A stretch of DNA of 64,000 bases from Massilia sp. Root335 (GTDB taxonomy: Bacteria; Pseudomonadota; Gammaproteobacteria; Burkholderiales; Burkholderiaceae_D), in the NCBI RefSeq assembly GCF_001425685.1, contig NZ_LMCY01000002.1, positions 39,569 through 103,568 on the forward strand, in the 5' to 3' direction. Shown piece by piece: positions 53,866 to 64,000 of the stretch. Positions within the stretch are counted from its first letter, which is position 1, and the number at the start of each line of letters is the position of its first letter. The translations under genes and the position numbers were made by a program. The notes beneath the pieces are model-generated. The model saw nothing but the letters and a program-made list of their open reading frames with translations. It made no database searches and was not told the DNA's origin.

Positions 53866-54708
53866 CTATTGATTATTCGTGGTGGCCGCTTGCCAGACCT
53901 TCAGCGCATCCACCGTCTCTGCCACATCATGGACCCGCACGATACGGGCGCCCTGCGCTACCGCAGCGAGCGCGCCGCCCAGGCTTCCTGCCAGGCGCTG
54001 CTCCACGCTGCGCCCCGTCACGGCGCCGATCATCGATTTGCGCGACACCCCCGCCAGGACGGGCAGGCCTAATTCGCTTTCCATACGGCTTATGCTACGA
54101 AGCAAAGCGTAATTATGCTCGACACTCTTCCCAAAACCAAATCCAGGATCGATCGTGATGCGTTCGCGCGCCACGCCGGCCGCCAGCAGCGCATCGACCC
54201 GCTCGCGCAGGAAGCCGATCACGTCGGCCGCCACGTCCCCGTATTCGGGCTGCGCCTGCATGTCCTGGGGGGTGCCCTGCATGTGCATCACGCACAGCGC
54301 GCAGTCGCTGTCCTTCACGGCGTCGATGGCGCCCGGTGCCCGGAAACCATTGATGTCGTTGATCAGGTCGGCACCCGCGATGATCGCCTCGCGCATCACT
54401 TCCGGCTTGCAGGTGTCGATCGACAGCGCATGACCCAGTTCGCGCAACGCGTAAATCGCCGGCATGACGCGGCGCAGTTCTTCGTCGACGGGCACGCTGG
54501 GCGAGCCGGGACGCGTGGATTCGCCGCCGATGTCGATGATGTCGACGCCGTCCCTGATCATCTGTTCGGCCCGCTCCACGGCGAATTCGAGGGCCTGGTA
54601 ACGGCCGCCGTCGGAAAAGGAATCGGGGGTAACGTTGAGGATGCCCATGACCAGGGGGCGCCGGGCGAGGTTATAGCCGAAACGGCCGCACTGCAGATAT
54701 TGACGCAT
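53866..54708 (-). CDS. folP: dihydropteroate synthase
   Basis: 280 aa from the ATG at 54708; the longer reading from 54831 would run through the ftsH terminator and is not credible. GILNVTPDSFSDGG (pterin-binding start), GGESTRPGSPSV, INDINGFR and ITIDPGFGFGKSVEHN are all present. It joins 6-hydroxymethyl-dihydropterin pyrophosphate to p-aminobenzoate, in folate synthesis, and is the sulfonamide target. It precedes glmM by 18 nt and is likely co-transcribed with it. A terminator at 54734-54760 separates it from ftsH. Confidence 0.97.
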   Translation of the reverse strand: MRQYLQCGRFGYNLARRPLVMGILNVTPDSFSDGGRYQALEFAVERAEQMIRDGVDIIDIGGESTRPGSPSVPVDEELRRVMPAIYALRELGHALSIDTCKPEVMREAIIAGADLINDINGFRAPGAIDAVKDSDCALCVMHMQGTPQDMQAQPEYGDVAADVIGFLRERVDALLAAGVARERITIDPGFGFGKSVEHNYALLRSISRMESELGLPVLAGVSRKSMIGAVTGRSVEQRLAGSLGGALAAVAQGARIVRVHDVAETVDALKVWQAATTNNQ

Positions 54709-54733
54709 GACGAAACACCAACTGATTGAACAA

Positions 54734-54760
54734 TAAAAAGGCACCCGCTCGGGGTGCCTT
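54734..54760 (-). terminator. rho-independent terminator of ftsH
   Basis: AAGGCACCC (54738-54746) pairs with GGGTGCCTT (54752-54760), loop of 5 nt, with a T run on the minus strand after the stem. It is 34 nt beyond the ftsH stop and just before folP. Confidence 0.92.
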
Positions 54761-54793
54761 CCGTGGATGACCCGGCTACCGCCGATTGGCGAT

Positions 54794-56677
54794 TCAGGCC
54801 GGTGCGGTCGCGTTCTGGGCGACGCCGCCACCGCTGTCGCTCGGGGGCGTGCGCTTGGTCAGCACCACCGACTTCGGCGGACGCGGCTCGCGGCCGGCCA
54901 TGATGTCGTTGATCTGGTCGGCGTCGATGGTTTCCCATTCGAGCAGCGCCTTCGTCATCACTTCGACCTTGTCGCGGTTTTCTTCGAGCAGGCGGTGCGC
55001 CAGCGCATACTGCGAGTCGAGGATGTTGCGGATCTCGGCATCGACTTTCTGCTGCGTGGCTTCGGAAATGGTCTTCACGGAGCCGCCGAAGAAGCCTTCG
55101 TTCGCGTCGTCCTCGTAGACCATCACGCCCATGCTTTCCGACATGCCGAAGCGGGTCACCATCGAACGGGCCAGCTTGGTGGCGCGGGCGAAGTCGTTCG
55201 ATGCGCCGGTCGACATCTGGCCGACGAAGATTTCCTCGGCGATGCGGCCGCCGAACAGGATCGAGATTTCTTCCAGCATCTTGTCCTTGTAGCCGGACAA
55301 GCTGTCGTGCTCGGGCAGTTGCCAGGTCAGGCCGAGGGCAAAGCCGCGCGGCATGATCGTGACCTTGTGCACGGGATCGGCCTTCGGCAGCAGCTTGGCG
55401 ATCACGGCGTGGCCCGACTCGTGGTAGGCCGTGTTGCGGCGTTCTTCCTCGCGCATGACCATCGACTTGCGCTCCGGCCCCATGAAGATCTTGTCCTTCG
55501 CATCTTCGAAATCGTTCATCTCGACGAGGCGCTTGTTGCGGCGCGCGGCGAACAGGGCCGCTTCGTTGACGAGGTTGGCCAGGTCGGCGCCGGAGAAGCC
55601 CGGGGTGCCGCGGGCCAGGATGTCGGCCTTCACGTCGGTGCCGATCGGCACTTTACGCATGTGCACGTTCAGGATCTGCTCGCGGCCGCGGATGTCCGGC
55701 AGGCCCACCATCACCTGGCGGTCGAAACGGCCCGGACGCAGCAGCGCCTTGTCCAGCACGTCGGCGCGGTTGGTCGCGGCGATCACGATCACGCCCGACG
55801 ATGCCTCGAAGCCATCCATCTCGACCAGCAGCTGGTTCAGCGTCTGTTCGCGCTCGTCGTTGCCGCCGCCCATGCCGGCGCCGCGGTGGCGGCCGACTGC
55901 GTCGATCTCGTCGATGAAGATGATGCAGGGCGAATGTTTTTTCGCGTTCTCGAACATGTCGCGCACACGGGACGCGCCCACGCCGACGAACATCTCGACG
56001 AAGTCGGAACCGGAGATCGAGAAGAACGGCACCTTGGCTTCGCCGGCGATGGCGCGGGCCAGCAGCGTTTTACCGGTACCCGGGGGGCCGACCATCAGCA
56101 CGCCGCGCGGGATGCGGCCGCCCAGTTTCTGGAACTTGGTCGGGTCCTTGAGGAAGTCGACGATCTCGCCCACTTCTTCCTTCGCTTCGTCGCAGCCGGC
56201 GACGTCGGCGAACGTGACGGTGTTGTTCGTTTCATCCATCATGCGCGCCTTCGACTTGCCGAACGAGAACGCCCCGCCCTTGCCGCCGCCCTGCATCTGG
56301 CGCATGAAGAACACCCAGACCCCGATCAGCAGCAGCATCGGGAACCAGGAAATGAAGACTTGCTGGAGGAACGACGGTTCCTCGGGCGGCTTGACGTCGA
56401 AGCGCACGTTGTTGTCGCGCAGGTCGCCGATCAGGCCACGGTCGAGCATGGTCGCGGTGGTGCGCACCTTCGTGTCGTCGGTACGGGTCGCGGTGATGCT
56501 CGACCCTTCGATCACGACGTCCTTGATGCGTTTTGCCTTGACGTCATCGAGCAGCTCGGAATAAGCAATGGTCTTGCTGCCGCCCGCGACGCTATGGTTG
56601 TCGAACTGCTTGAACAGCATGAACAACAGCAGTGCGACGACCACCCAGATGGCGGATTTGGAAAACATATTATTCAC
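54794..56677 (-). CDS. ftsH: ATP-dependent zinc metalloprotease FtsH
   Basis: 627 aa from a GTG at 56677: AGAGGAG lies 5 nt before this GTG but 14 nt before the ATG at 56668, so the GTG is favoured. Two membrane spans (about 7-23 and 105-125) enclose a periplasmic domain. Walker A GPPGTGKT is at 197-204, Walker [12 protein letters not shown], second region of homology [17 protein letters not shown], and zinc site HESGH near 417-421. It forms a hexamer in the inner membrane and degrades misplaced membrane proteins, LpxC and sigma-32. It follows rlmE on the same strand by 243 nt. Confidence 0.98.
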   Translation of the reverse strand: MNNMFSKSAIWVVVALLLFMLFKQFDNHSVAGGSKTIAYSELLDDVKAKRIKDVVIEGSSITATRTDDTKVRTTATMLDRGLIGDLRDNNVRFDVKPPEEPSFLQQVFISWFPMLLLIGVWVFFMRQMQGGGKGGAFSFGKSKARMMDETNNTVTFADVAGCDEAKEEVGEIVDFLKDPTKFQKLGGRIPRGVLMVGPPGTGKTLLARAIAGEAKVPFFSISGSDFVEMFVGVGASRVRDMFENAKKHSPCIIFIDEIDAVGRHRGAGMGGGNDEREQTLNQLLVEMDGFEASSGVIVIAATNRADVLDKALLRPGRFDRQVMVGLPDIRGREQILNVHMRKVPIGTDVKADILARGTPGFSGADLANLVNEAALFAARRNKRLVEMNDFEDAKDKIFMGPERKSMVMREEERRNTAYHESGHAVIAKLLPKADPVHKVTIMPRGFALGLTWQLPEHDSLSGYKDKMLEEISILFGGRIAEEIFVGQMSTGASNDFARATKLARSMVTRFGMSESMGVMVYEDDANEGFFGGSVKTISEATQQKVDAEIRNILDSQYALAHRLLEENRDKVEVMTKALLEWETIDADQINDIMAGREPRPPKSVVLTKRTPPSDSGGGVAQNATAPA

Positions 56678-56920
56678 GAAGACTCCTCTGATGCGAACGC
56701 ATCTTTTCCCATTTTTTCAAAGGCAGATTCTACCGCATTCAGCAGGCCGTGCCACGCACGCCCTCCTATGGTGCCTATACGCCACTATAAACGGTTTTTA
56801 TTTCCACTGCGCAGGCATCATGAACATTCCATCCCACAGCGGACGTGGGTGTGGCTGTCCTTTGCTGATGTGCGGCTGCGCTCCCGGAAATCAAGGGCGG
56901 CGCCGTCGATTTTCGCAATT

Positions 56921-57568
56921 TCAGCTCGCTGGATTCTTCAGACCACGTCCGAGCAGGAAGATTTCCGATGATTTGTCGCGGCTGGCCTTCGGTTTGATCT
57001 GTTTGACGACCTTGAATTCAGTGCGGAACTTCTCAAGGATTTGCGTAAACCCCATGTCCTTGAAGCATTTCACTAACAATGCGCCGGATGGTTTGAGGTG
57101 CATTTGAGAGAACTCAATAGCGAGATCGATCAAATCCTCCATGCGCGCCGCATCCGCCGACGGAATGCCGGACAGATTCGGTGCCATATCGGACAGCACG
57201 AGATCGGCCATGCGGCCCTCGAGCACGCCGGCCAGCTCGTCGAGCACGCTTTCCTCGCGAAAATCACCCTGAATAAAATGCATGTCGGCAATCGGCTCCA
57301 TGGGGAGCATGTCCAGGCCGATCATCGTGCCCTTGATGCCGCCCTCGTCGCCGCCGGCGAGCTTGCGCCGGGTGTACTGGCCCCAGCTGCCCGGGGTGCA
57401 ACCGAGGTCGACGATCACCTGGCCCGGCTTGATGAGCTTTTCGCTTTCGTCGATTTCTTTCAGTTTGTAGGCCGCACGTGCCCGGTAGCCCTCTTTCTGT
57501 GCCAATTTGACATAAGGATCGTTGATGTGATCGTGGATCCAGTTTTTATTGAATTTGTTCTTGGCCAT
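56921..57568 (-). CDS. rlmE: 23S rRNA 2'-O-ribose U2552 methyltransferase
   Basis: 215 aa. SAM-binding [13 protein letters not shown] lies near residues 53-65. The K-D-K-E catalytic set is visible: K35 in YKLKEID, the Asp of [11 protein letters not shown], the Lys of LLVKCFKDM and the Glu of SSEIFLLG. RlmE (FtsJ) methylates U2552 in the A loop of 23S rRNA, late in 50S assembly. It has the common position before ftsH. It is divergent from yhbY, another 50S assembly factor, with only 43 nt between the starts. Confidence 0.97.
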   Translation of the reverse strand: MAKNKFNKNWIHDHINDPYVKLAQKEGYRARAAYKLKEIDESEKLIKPGQVIVDLGCTPGSWGQYTRRKLAGGDEGGIKGTMIGLDMLPMEPIADMHFIQGDFREESVLDELAGVLEGRMADLVLSDMAPNLSGIPSADAARMEDLIDLAIEFSQMHLKPSGALLVKCFKDMGFTQILEKFRTEFKVVKQIKPKASRDKSSEIFLLGRGLKNPAS

Positions 57569-57611
57569 TCGCGTAAAATACTGCTTTTAATAGGTATCTC
57601 AAAATAACATC

Positions 57612-58079
57612 ATGATCAAACTTACCCCGGTCGAGCGTGCCGCGCTGCGTGCGGAAGCCCACGGACTCAATCCTGTCGTCATGATCGGCGAAGCCGGCCT
57701 GACCGCGGCCGTCATGAAGGAAATCTCGTCCAGCCTGGATGCGCACGGCCTGATCAAGGTGCGCGTGTTCGGCGACGACCGTGAAGCGCGCGTCGCGATC
57801 TACGAACAGATCTGCGGGGAACTCGACGCCGCCCCGGTCCAGCACATCGGCAAACTGCTCGTGCTGTACCGCCCGAAGAAGGACGAGGTCAAGGAACGTT
57901 CGACCAAGTCCGGCAAGGGCCTGCGCGAAGTCACCATCGTCAAGCCGAGCCCGAGCGGCACCAAGAAGCCGAGCGTGACCAAGGTCCTGCTGAAAGGGAA
58001 CGAGCGCGTCACCCAGGGCGGCAACATCAAGCGGGCCAAGCCCCGCCAGGCCAGCACCAAGAAGACGGTCCTGAAATAA
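57612..58079 (+). CDS. yhbY: ribosome assembly RNA-binding protein YhbY (CRM domain)
   Basis: 155 aa. The CRM domain covers about the first 95 residues: LTPVERAALRAEAHGLNPVVMIGEAGLT with the GEAGLT form of the GxxG loop, then LIKVRVFGDDREARV and IGKLLVLYRPK. The C-terminal 50 residues are a Lys-rich extension not found in the 97-aa E. coli protein, probably rRNA-binding. YhbY binds pre-50S particles. It is divergent from rlmE and ends in a strong terminator. Confidence 0.93.
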   Translation: MIKLTPVERAALRAEAHGLNPVVMIGEAGLTAAVMKEISSSLDAHGLIKVRVFGDDREARVAIYEQICGELDAAPVQHIGKLLVLYRPKKDEVKERSTKSGKGLREVTIVKPSPSGTKKPSVTKVLLKGNERVTQGGNIKRAKPRQASTKKTVLK

Positions 58080-58097
58080 TCCGTATTCAAAAAAATC

Positions 58098-58125
58098 AAC
58101 CGGGGCCGCTGCCCCGGTTTTTTTT
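58098..58125 (+). terminator. rho-independent terminator of yhbY
   Basis: AACCGGGGC (58098-58106) and GCCCCGGTT (58111-58119) pair perfectly around CGCT, followed by a run of T to 58125. Very strong. Confidence 0.97.
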
Positions 58126-58139
58126 CGCGTCGGCGGCAT

Positions 58140-58160
58140 GGTGGGCACGGGGCGCCCACC
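58140..58160. repeat. GGTGGGC palindromic element (copy 1)
   Basis: GGTGGGC (58140-58146) pairs with GCCCACC (58154-58160). The core resembles the element at 63852-63871. Both lie in intergenic DNA, and the pair looks like a small repeated palindrome; genome-wide copies cannot be counted from here. Confidence 0.55.
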
Positions 58161-58171
58161 AGACGCCCGCA

Positions 58172-58612
58172 TTATCGTGCCTTCACGACCAGCAGCGCGC
58201 CCAGGATGGTCTCGACCAGGTACAACCCCTGCGACACCCCATGCAGCGCCGCGAACGTCCCCCATTGCGGCGACGCCCGCACGCCGGCCGGTCCGGCCGC
58301 CGCGCGGATCGCCGCCATCGTCGGCTGCAGCCCCAGGTAGACGATGAGGCTGCACGCCAGCATCCCGCCAATCACCCCGTACAGCCAGCGCTTGCGGCGC
58401 GCATCGAGGTCGGTGGCACGTGCCACCAGCAACCCGAGCAGCACCGCCAGCGCGATCGCGAGCCAGGCCGAGCGCGTCAGCATGATGCCGACGACATTGC
58501 CGGCCTGCGTGCTGTCGAGGACGGCGAACGCGCTCGGCGCGGCCAGGTAGCTGACCGTCCACACGCTGCCGGCCCACAGGGCGGCCAGCAGCAACCGCGC
58601 GTTGGCGAGCAT
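58172..58612 (-). CDS. DUF4149 membrane protein
   Basis: 146 aa, about four membrane spans (LLLAALWAGSVWTVSYL, AWLAIALAVLLGLLVA, WLYGVIGGMLACSLIVYLGL, LHGVSQGLYLVETILGALLV). The layout and the conserved N-terminal GSVWTVSYLAAPSAFAVL match DUF4149, a family with no proven role that is often next to greA in betaproteobacteria. It starts 10 nt after the greA stop, so the two are co-transcribed. Inner membrane; no enzymatic motif. Confidence 0.85.
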   Translation of the reverse strand: MLANARLLLAALWAGSVWTVSYLAAPSAFAVLDSTQAGNVVGIMLTRSAWLAIALAVLLGLLVARATDLDARRKRWLYGVIGGMLACSLIVYLGLQPTMAAIRAAAGPAGVRASPQWGTFAALHGVSQGLYLVETILGALLVVKAR

Positions 58613-58622
58613 TGTCGCGGAC

Positions 58623-59096
58623 TCAGATGTAGCGGACTTCCAGGATTTCGTATTCGCGCGGACCGGACGGGGCTTGCACTTCGACCACGTCGCCGGCGTA
58701 TTTGCCGATCAGCGCACGCGCGATCGGCGACGTGACGGAGACCTTGTTCTCCTTGAGGTCCGCTTCATCCATGCCGACGATCTGGTACGTGACTTTCTGG
58801 CCGTTGTCGAGGTCTTCCAGGTCGACGGTGGACGCGAACACGACGCGGCCCTCGGCGTCCAGCGTGGACGGGTCGATGACCTGCGCGGTGGACAGCTTTT
58901 GTTCCAGCTCGGCGATGCGGCCTTCGACGAACGCCTGGCGCTCCTTGGCGGCGTCGTATTCGGCGTTTTCGGACAGGTCACCATGCGAACGCGCCTCGGC
59001 GATCGCATCGATCACGTTGCGGCGTTCCTTGGTCTTGAGCTGGTGCAGCTCTTCCTTCAACTTCTCGGCGCCGAATTTGGTCAATGGAGTGTTCAT
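58623..59096 (-). CDS. greA: transcription elongation factor GreA
   Basis: 157 aa. The N-terminal coiled coil (about 1-75) has TKFGAEKLKEELHQLKTKERRNVI and the acidic tip DLSENAEYDAAKE, whose Asp and Glu enter the RNA polymerase secondary channel. The FKBP-like C-terminal domain has ARALIGKYAGDVVEVQAPSG. It makes stalled polymerase cleave backtracked RNA. It follows carB, with a large inverted repeat between them at 59124-59186. Confidence 0.97.
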   Translation of the reverse strand: MNTPLTKFGAEKLKEELHQLKTKERRNVIDAIAEARSHGDLSENAEYDAAKERQAFVEGRIAELEQKLSTAQVIDPSTLDAEGRVVFASTVDLEDLDNGQKVTYQIVGMDEADLKENKVSVTSPIARALIGKYAGDVVEVQAPSGPREYEILEVRYI

Positions 59097-59123
59097 GGCT
59101 ATCTGTTCTCAGTGTTTGCGGAC

Positions 59124-59186
59124 GTACCAAGTGAAAACCACAGAGCCGCACGGCGCAAGCCGCGCGAACTCTGTGGTCTTTGGTAC
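59124..59186. repeat. long imperfect inverted repeat between carB and greA
   Basis: Outer arms GTACCAA (59124-59130) and TTGGTAC (59180-59186), inner arms ACCACAGAG (59137-59145) and CTCTGTGGT (59169-59177), and a GC-rich core with a GCAA loop. In RNA this would be a multi-part hairpin about 63 nt long. It could be an attenuator or end processing site, or a dispersed palindrome; CTCTGTGG-type repeats are common in bacterial genomes. Confidence 0.8.
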
Positions 59187-59220
59187 TGCTAAGCGTTACT
59201 GCAATCTTACTGCATTGCGC

Positions 59221-62451
<3,231 letters not shown>

Positions 62452-63627
62452 TTATTTCTTCTCGCTGGCGTGAGCTTGCATCTTGCTGATGAAACGGTCG
62501 AACAGGTAGGCGACGTCGGTCGGGCCGGGCGACGCTTCCGGGTGGCCCTGGAAGCAGAACGCCGGCTTGTCGATGCGCTCGAAGCCCTGCAGCGAACCGT
62601 CGAACAGCGAGACGTGGGTCACGCGGCAGTTGGCCGGCAGCGTGGCCGCGTCGACTGCGAAGCCGTGGTTCTGGGACGTGATCAGGACTTGTTTCGAATC
62701 CAGGTCCTGCACCGGGTGGTTGGCGCCGTGGTGGCCGAACTTCATCTTGACGGTCTTCGCGCCCGAGGCCAGCGCCATGATCTGGTGGCCGAGGCAGATG
62801 CCGAACGTCGGCACGCCCGACTCGATCACTTTCCTGGTCGCAGCGATCGCGTAGTCGCAGGCGGCCGGGTCGCCCGGGCCGTTGGCCAGGAAGATGCCGT
62901 CCGGGTTCAGCGCGAGGGCTTCCTCGGCGGTGGCTTGCGCCGGCAGCACGGTGATCTTGCAGCCGCGTTCGGCCAGCATGCGCAGGATGTTGCGCTTGAC
63001 GCCGTAGTCGAAGGCGACCACGTGGTACTGCGGGCTTTCTTGCTTGCCGTAGCCTTCGCCCAGCTTCCATTCGGTTTCGGCGAACGCGTACGGCTCCTTG
63101 ACGGAGACGACCTTCGCCAGGTCCATGCCGTTCAGGCCGGGGAACGAGCGCGCCAGTTCCAGCGCCTGCGATTCGAGCGGTTCGTTGCCTTGCGTCCCGG
63201 TCAGGATCGCGCCGTTCTGGGCGCCCTTTTCGCGCAGGATGCGGGTCAGCTTGCGGGTATCGATACCGGCGATGGCGACCACGTTCTCGGCCTTCAGGTA
63301 GTCCGACAGCGATTGGGTGGAGCGGAAATTCGAGGCCAGCAGCGGCAGGTCACGGATGATCAGGCCGGCGGCATGCACCTTGGTCGCCTCGACGTCTTCG
63401 AGGTTGACGCCGTAGTTGCCGATGTGCGGATAGGTCAGCGTCACGATCTGGCGCGAGTAGCTGGGGTCGGTCAGGATTTCCTGGTAACCGGTCATGGCGG
63501 TATTGAACACCACCTCCCCGATCGTGTGACCGGCGGCGCCGATCGAATATCCTTTGAAAATGGTTCCGTCTGCCAGGGCTAGGATGGCTGGAACGGCTGG
63601 GCCAGAAAAAAATGGCGGCAAGGGCAA
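62452..63627 (-). CDS. carA: carbamoyl-phosphate synthase, small subunit
   Basis: 391 aa. Class I glutamine amidotransferase: catalytic C278 in [10 protein letters not shown], His in [13 protein letters not shown], oxyanion part LANGPGDP. The N-terminal domain has [14 protein letters not shown] and [17 protein letters not shown]. It hydrolyses glutamine and passes ammonia by a tunnel to CarB. A sigma-70-like promoter with perfect 17-nt spacing lies about 145 nt upstream (63774-63802), leaving a long leader that may host pyrimidine or arginine control. Confidence 0.97.
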   Translation of the reverse strand: MPLPPFFSGPAVPAILALADGTIFKGYSIGAAGHTIGEVVFNTAMTGYQEILTDPSYSRQIVTLTYPHIGNYGVNLEDVEATKVHAAGLIIRDLPLLASNFRSTQSLSDYLKAENVVAIAGIDTRKLTRILREKGAQNGAILTGTQGNEPLESQALELARSFPGLNGMDLAKVVSVKEPYAFAETEWKLGEGYGKQESPQYHVVAFDYGVKRNILRMLAERGCKITVLPAQATAEEALALNPDGIFLANGPGDPAACDYAIAATRKVIESGVPTFGICLGHQIMALASGAKTVKMKFGHHGANHPVQDLDSKQVLITSQNHGFAVDAATLPANCRVTHVSLFDGSLQGFERIDKPAFCFQGHPEASPGPTDVAYLFDRFISKMQAHASEKK

Positions 63628-63773
63628 CTCCCGATAAAGTTGCCGTAGGCTGCGCCACGTCAGACCGGCCTGAACAGGGTGTGGGCACGCATTTCGCCCA
63701 GTGTCACAGGTCGCTAGATTGAGGTATGGGTGGGGTAGTCGCTACGGCAGATAAGTGATGGCTAAACCTCTGA

Positions 63774-63802
63774 ATTATAGCGCGATTTATATCGGCCGGC
63801 AA
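63774..63802 (-). promoter_or_regulatory. sigma-70-like promoter of carA
   Basis: On the minus strand TTGCCG (63797-63802) and TATAAT (63774-63779) are exactly 17 nt apart. The -10 is the perfect consensus. Transcription should start near 63767, about 140 nt before the carA ATG. No other pair in this region fits as well. Confidence 0.8.
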
Positions 63803-63851
63803 TCGCCTTCCCTGCCATTTTCGTCTAAATACCCCGGCTGAACTCGGTAGG

Positions 63852-63871
63852 GTGGGCACCCCCGTGCCCAC
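63852..63871. repeat. GTGGGCAC-CCCC-GTGCCCAC palindromic element (copy 2)
   Basis: Perfect 8-bp arms (63852-63859 and 63864-63871) with a CCCC loop, in a GTAGGGTGGGCAC context. The core is like the element at 58140-58160. It resembles REP-type palindromes of Oxalobacteraceae; this is from memory of related genomes and needs a count. Confidence 0.6.
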
Positions 63872-63947
63872 GCGCACCGCCAACACGACGCCAACACCGC
63901 CAACGCACCGCATACGTCACGCGTGGGCGGAGGGCCGTGTATGGCAC

Positions 63948-63987
63948 AGAGACATGAGTGACACTTGTCCAGAGACATAGGTGACAC
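63948..63987. repeat. 17-nt direct repeat at the window edge, possible IS leader
   Basis: AGAGACATGAGTGACAC (63948-63964) and AGAGACATAGGTGACAC (63971-63987) differ at two positions, with a TTGTCC spacer. Such GTGACAC/GACAT repeats commonly lie at the end of IS481-like elements. The transposase would be outside the window; inference. Confidence 0.5.
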
Positions 63988-64000
63988 ATGCCTAGTCATT

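Larger units (their letters stand above)
63628..64000. other. region upstream of carA to the window end
   Basis: 373 nt. It contains the carA leader and promoter, a palindromic element (63852-63871), CCAACAC/CCGCCAAC repeats, and a paired 17-nt direct repeat at the end (63948-63987). No gene is seen; the short frames here do not match any family. Confidence 0.6.

Overview
The window reads as chromosomal DNA of a GC-rich Gram-negative betaproteobacterium, most likely of the Oxalobacteraceae (Massilia/Duganella/Telluria type). This is inferred from the core block carA-carB-greA-DUF4149-yhbY/rlmE-ftsH-folP-glmM, the strong G/C third-position bias, and the outer-membrane machinery present (TonB-dependent receptor, RND efflux, Wza/Wzc). 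No rRNA, CRISPR array or complete insertion sequence was seen.

Layout. (1) 1-3.7 kb: a FAN1-like VRR-NUC nuclease, cut by the window edge, overlaps a PD-(D/E)XK/XPD-like iron-sulfur helicase, forming a DNA-repair pair. (2) 3.7-6.6 kb, minus strand: two LiaF-type membrane proteins, a LytS-type histidine kinase and a LytTR response regulator in one tight operon. (3) 6.7-7.2 kb: two small genes of 56 and 55 codons with good ribosome binding sites and a strong terminator. (4) 7.5-11.7 kb: a large TonB-dependent receptor and a divergent DUF1460 amidase-like lipoprotein. (5) 12.1-28.3 kb, plus strand: a Wzx/Wzy exopolysaccharide operon. It holds a WbpM-like dehydratase, a WbpA-B-D-E set for a 2,3-diacetamido-2,3-dideoxy uronic acid, flippase, polymerase, two glycosyltransferases, a GNAT-like protein, a deacetylase, a DegT aminotransferase, a PglC-like initiating transferase, a PAP2-like protein and an acyltransferase. 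(6) 28.7-34.2 kb, minus strand: the export operon, a TonB/TolA-like protein then Wza then Wzc, convergent with the synthesis operon. A family 1 glycosidase is divergent at 34.3 kb. (7) 35.6-36.9 kb: a gene-poor, partly AT-rich stretch. (8) 37-46 kb: a four-gene efflux operon (adaptor, RND pump, outer-membrane factor and an MFS carrier) flanked by two LysR regulators. (9) 46-50.3 kb, minus strand: a compact locus of an AfsA-type hot-dog protein, an acyl carrier protein, an asparagine-synthetase-type amidotransferase and a DUF1684 protein. This is the most unusual part of the window. (10) 50.5-52.2 kb: YceI and a luciferase-like monooxygenase. (11) 52.2-63.6 kb: tRNA-Arg and tRNA-Pro mark the passage into housekeeping genes glmM, folP, ftsH, rlmE, yhbY, greA, carB and carA. 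The window ends in repeat-like DNA.

Working together: the synthesis operon should assemble a lipid-linked repeat unit, the flippase and polymerase build it in the periplasm, and Wzc/Wza export it, possibly with help from the dedicated TonB-like protein. The AfsA-ACP-AsnB locus looks like a small-molecule (signal-like) pathway. Its chemistry is inference only.
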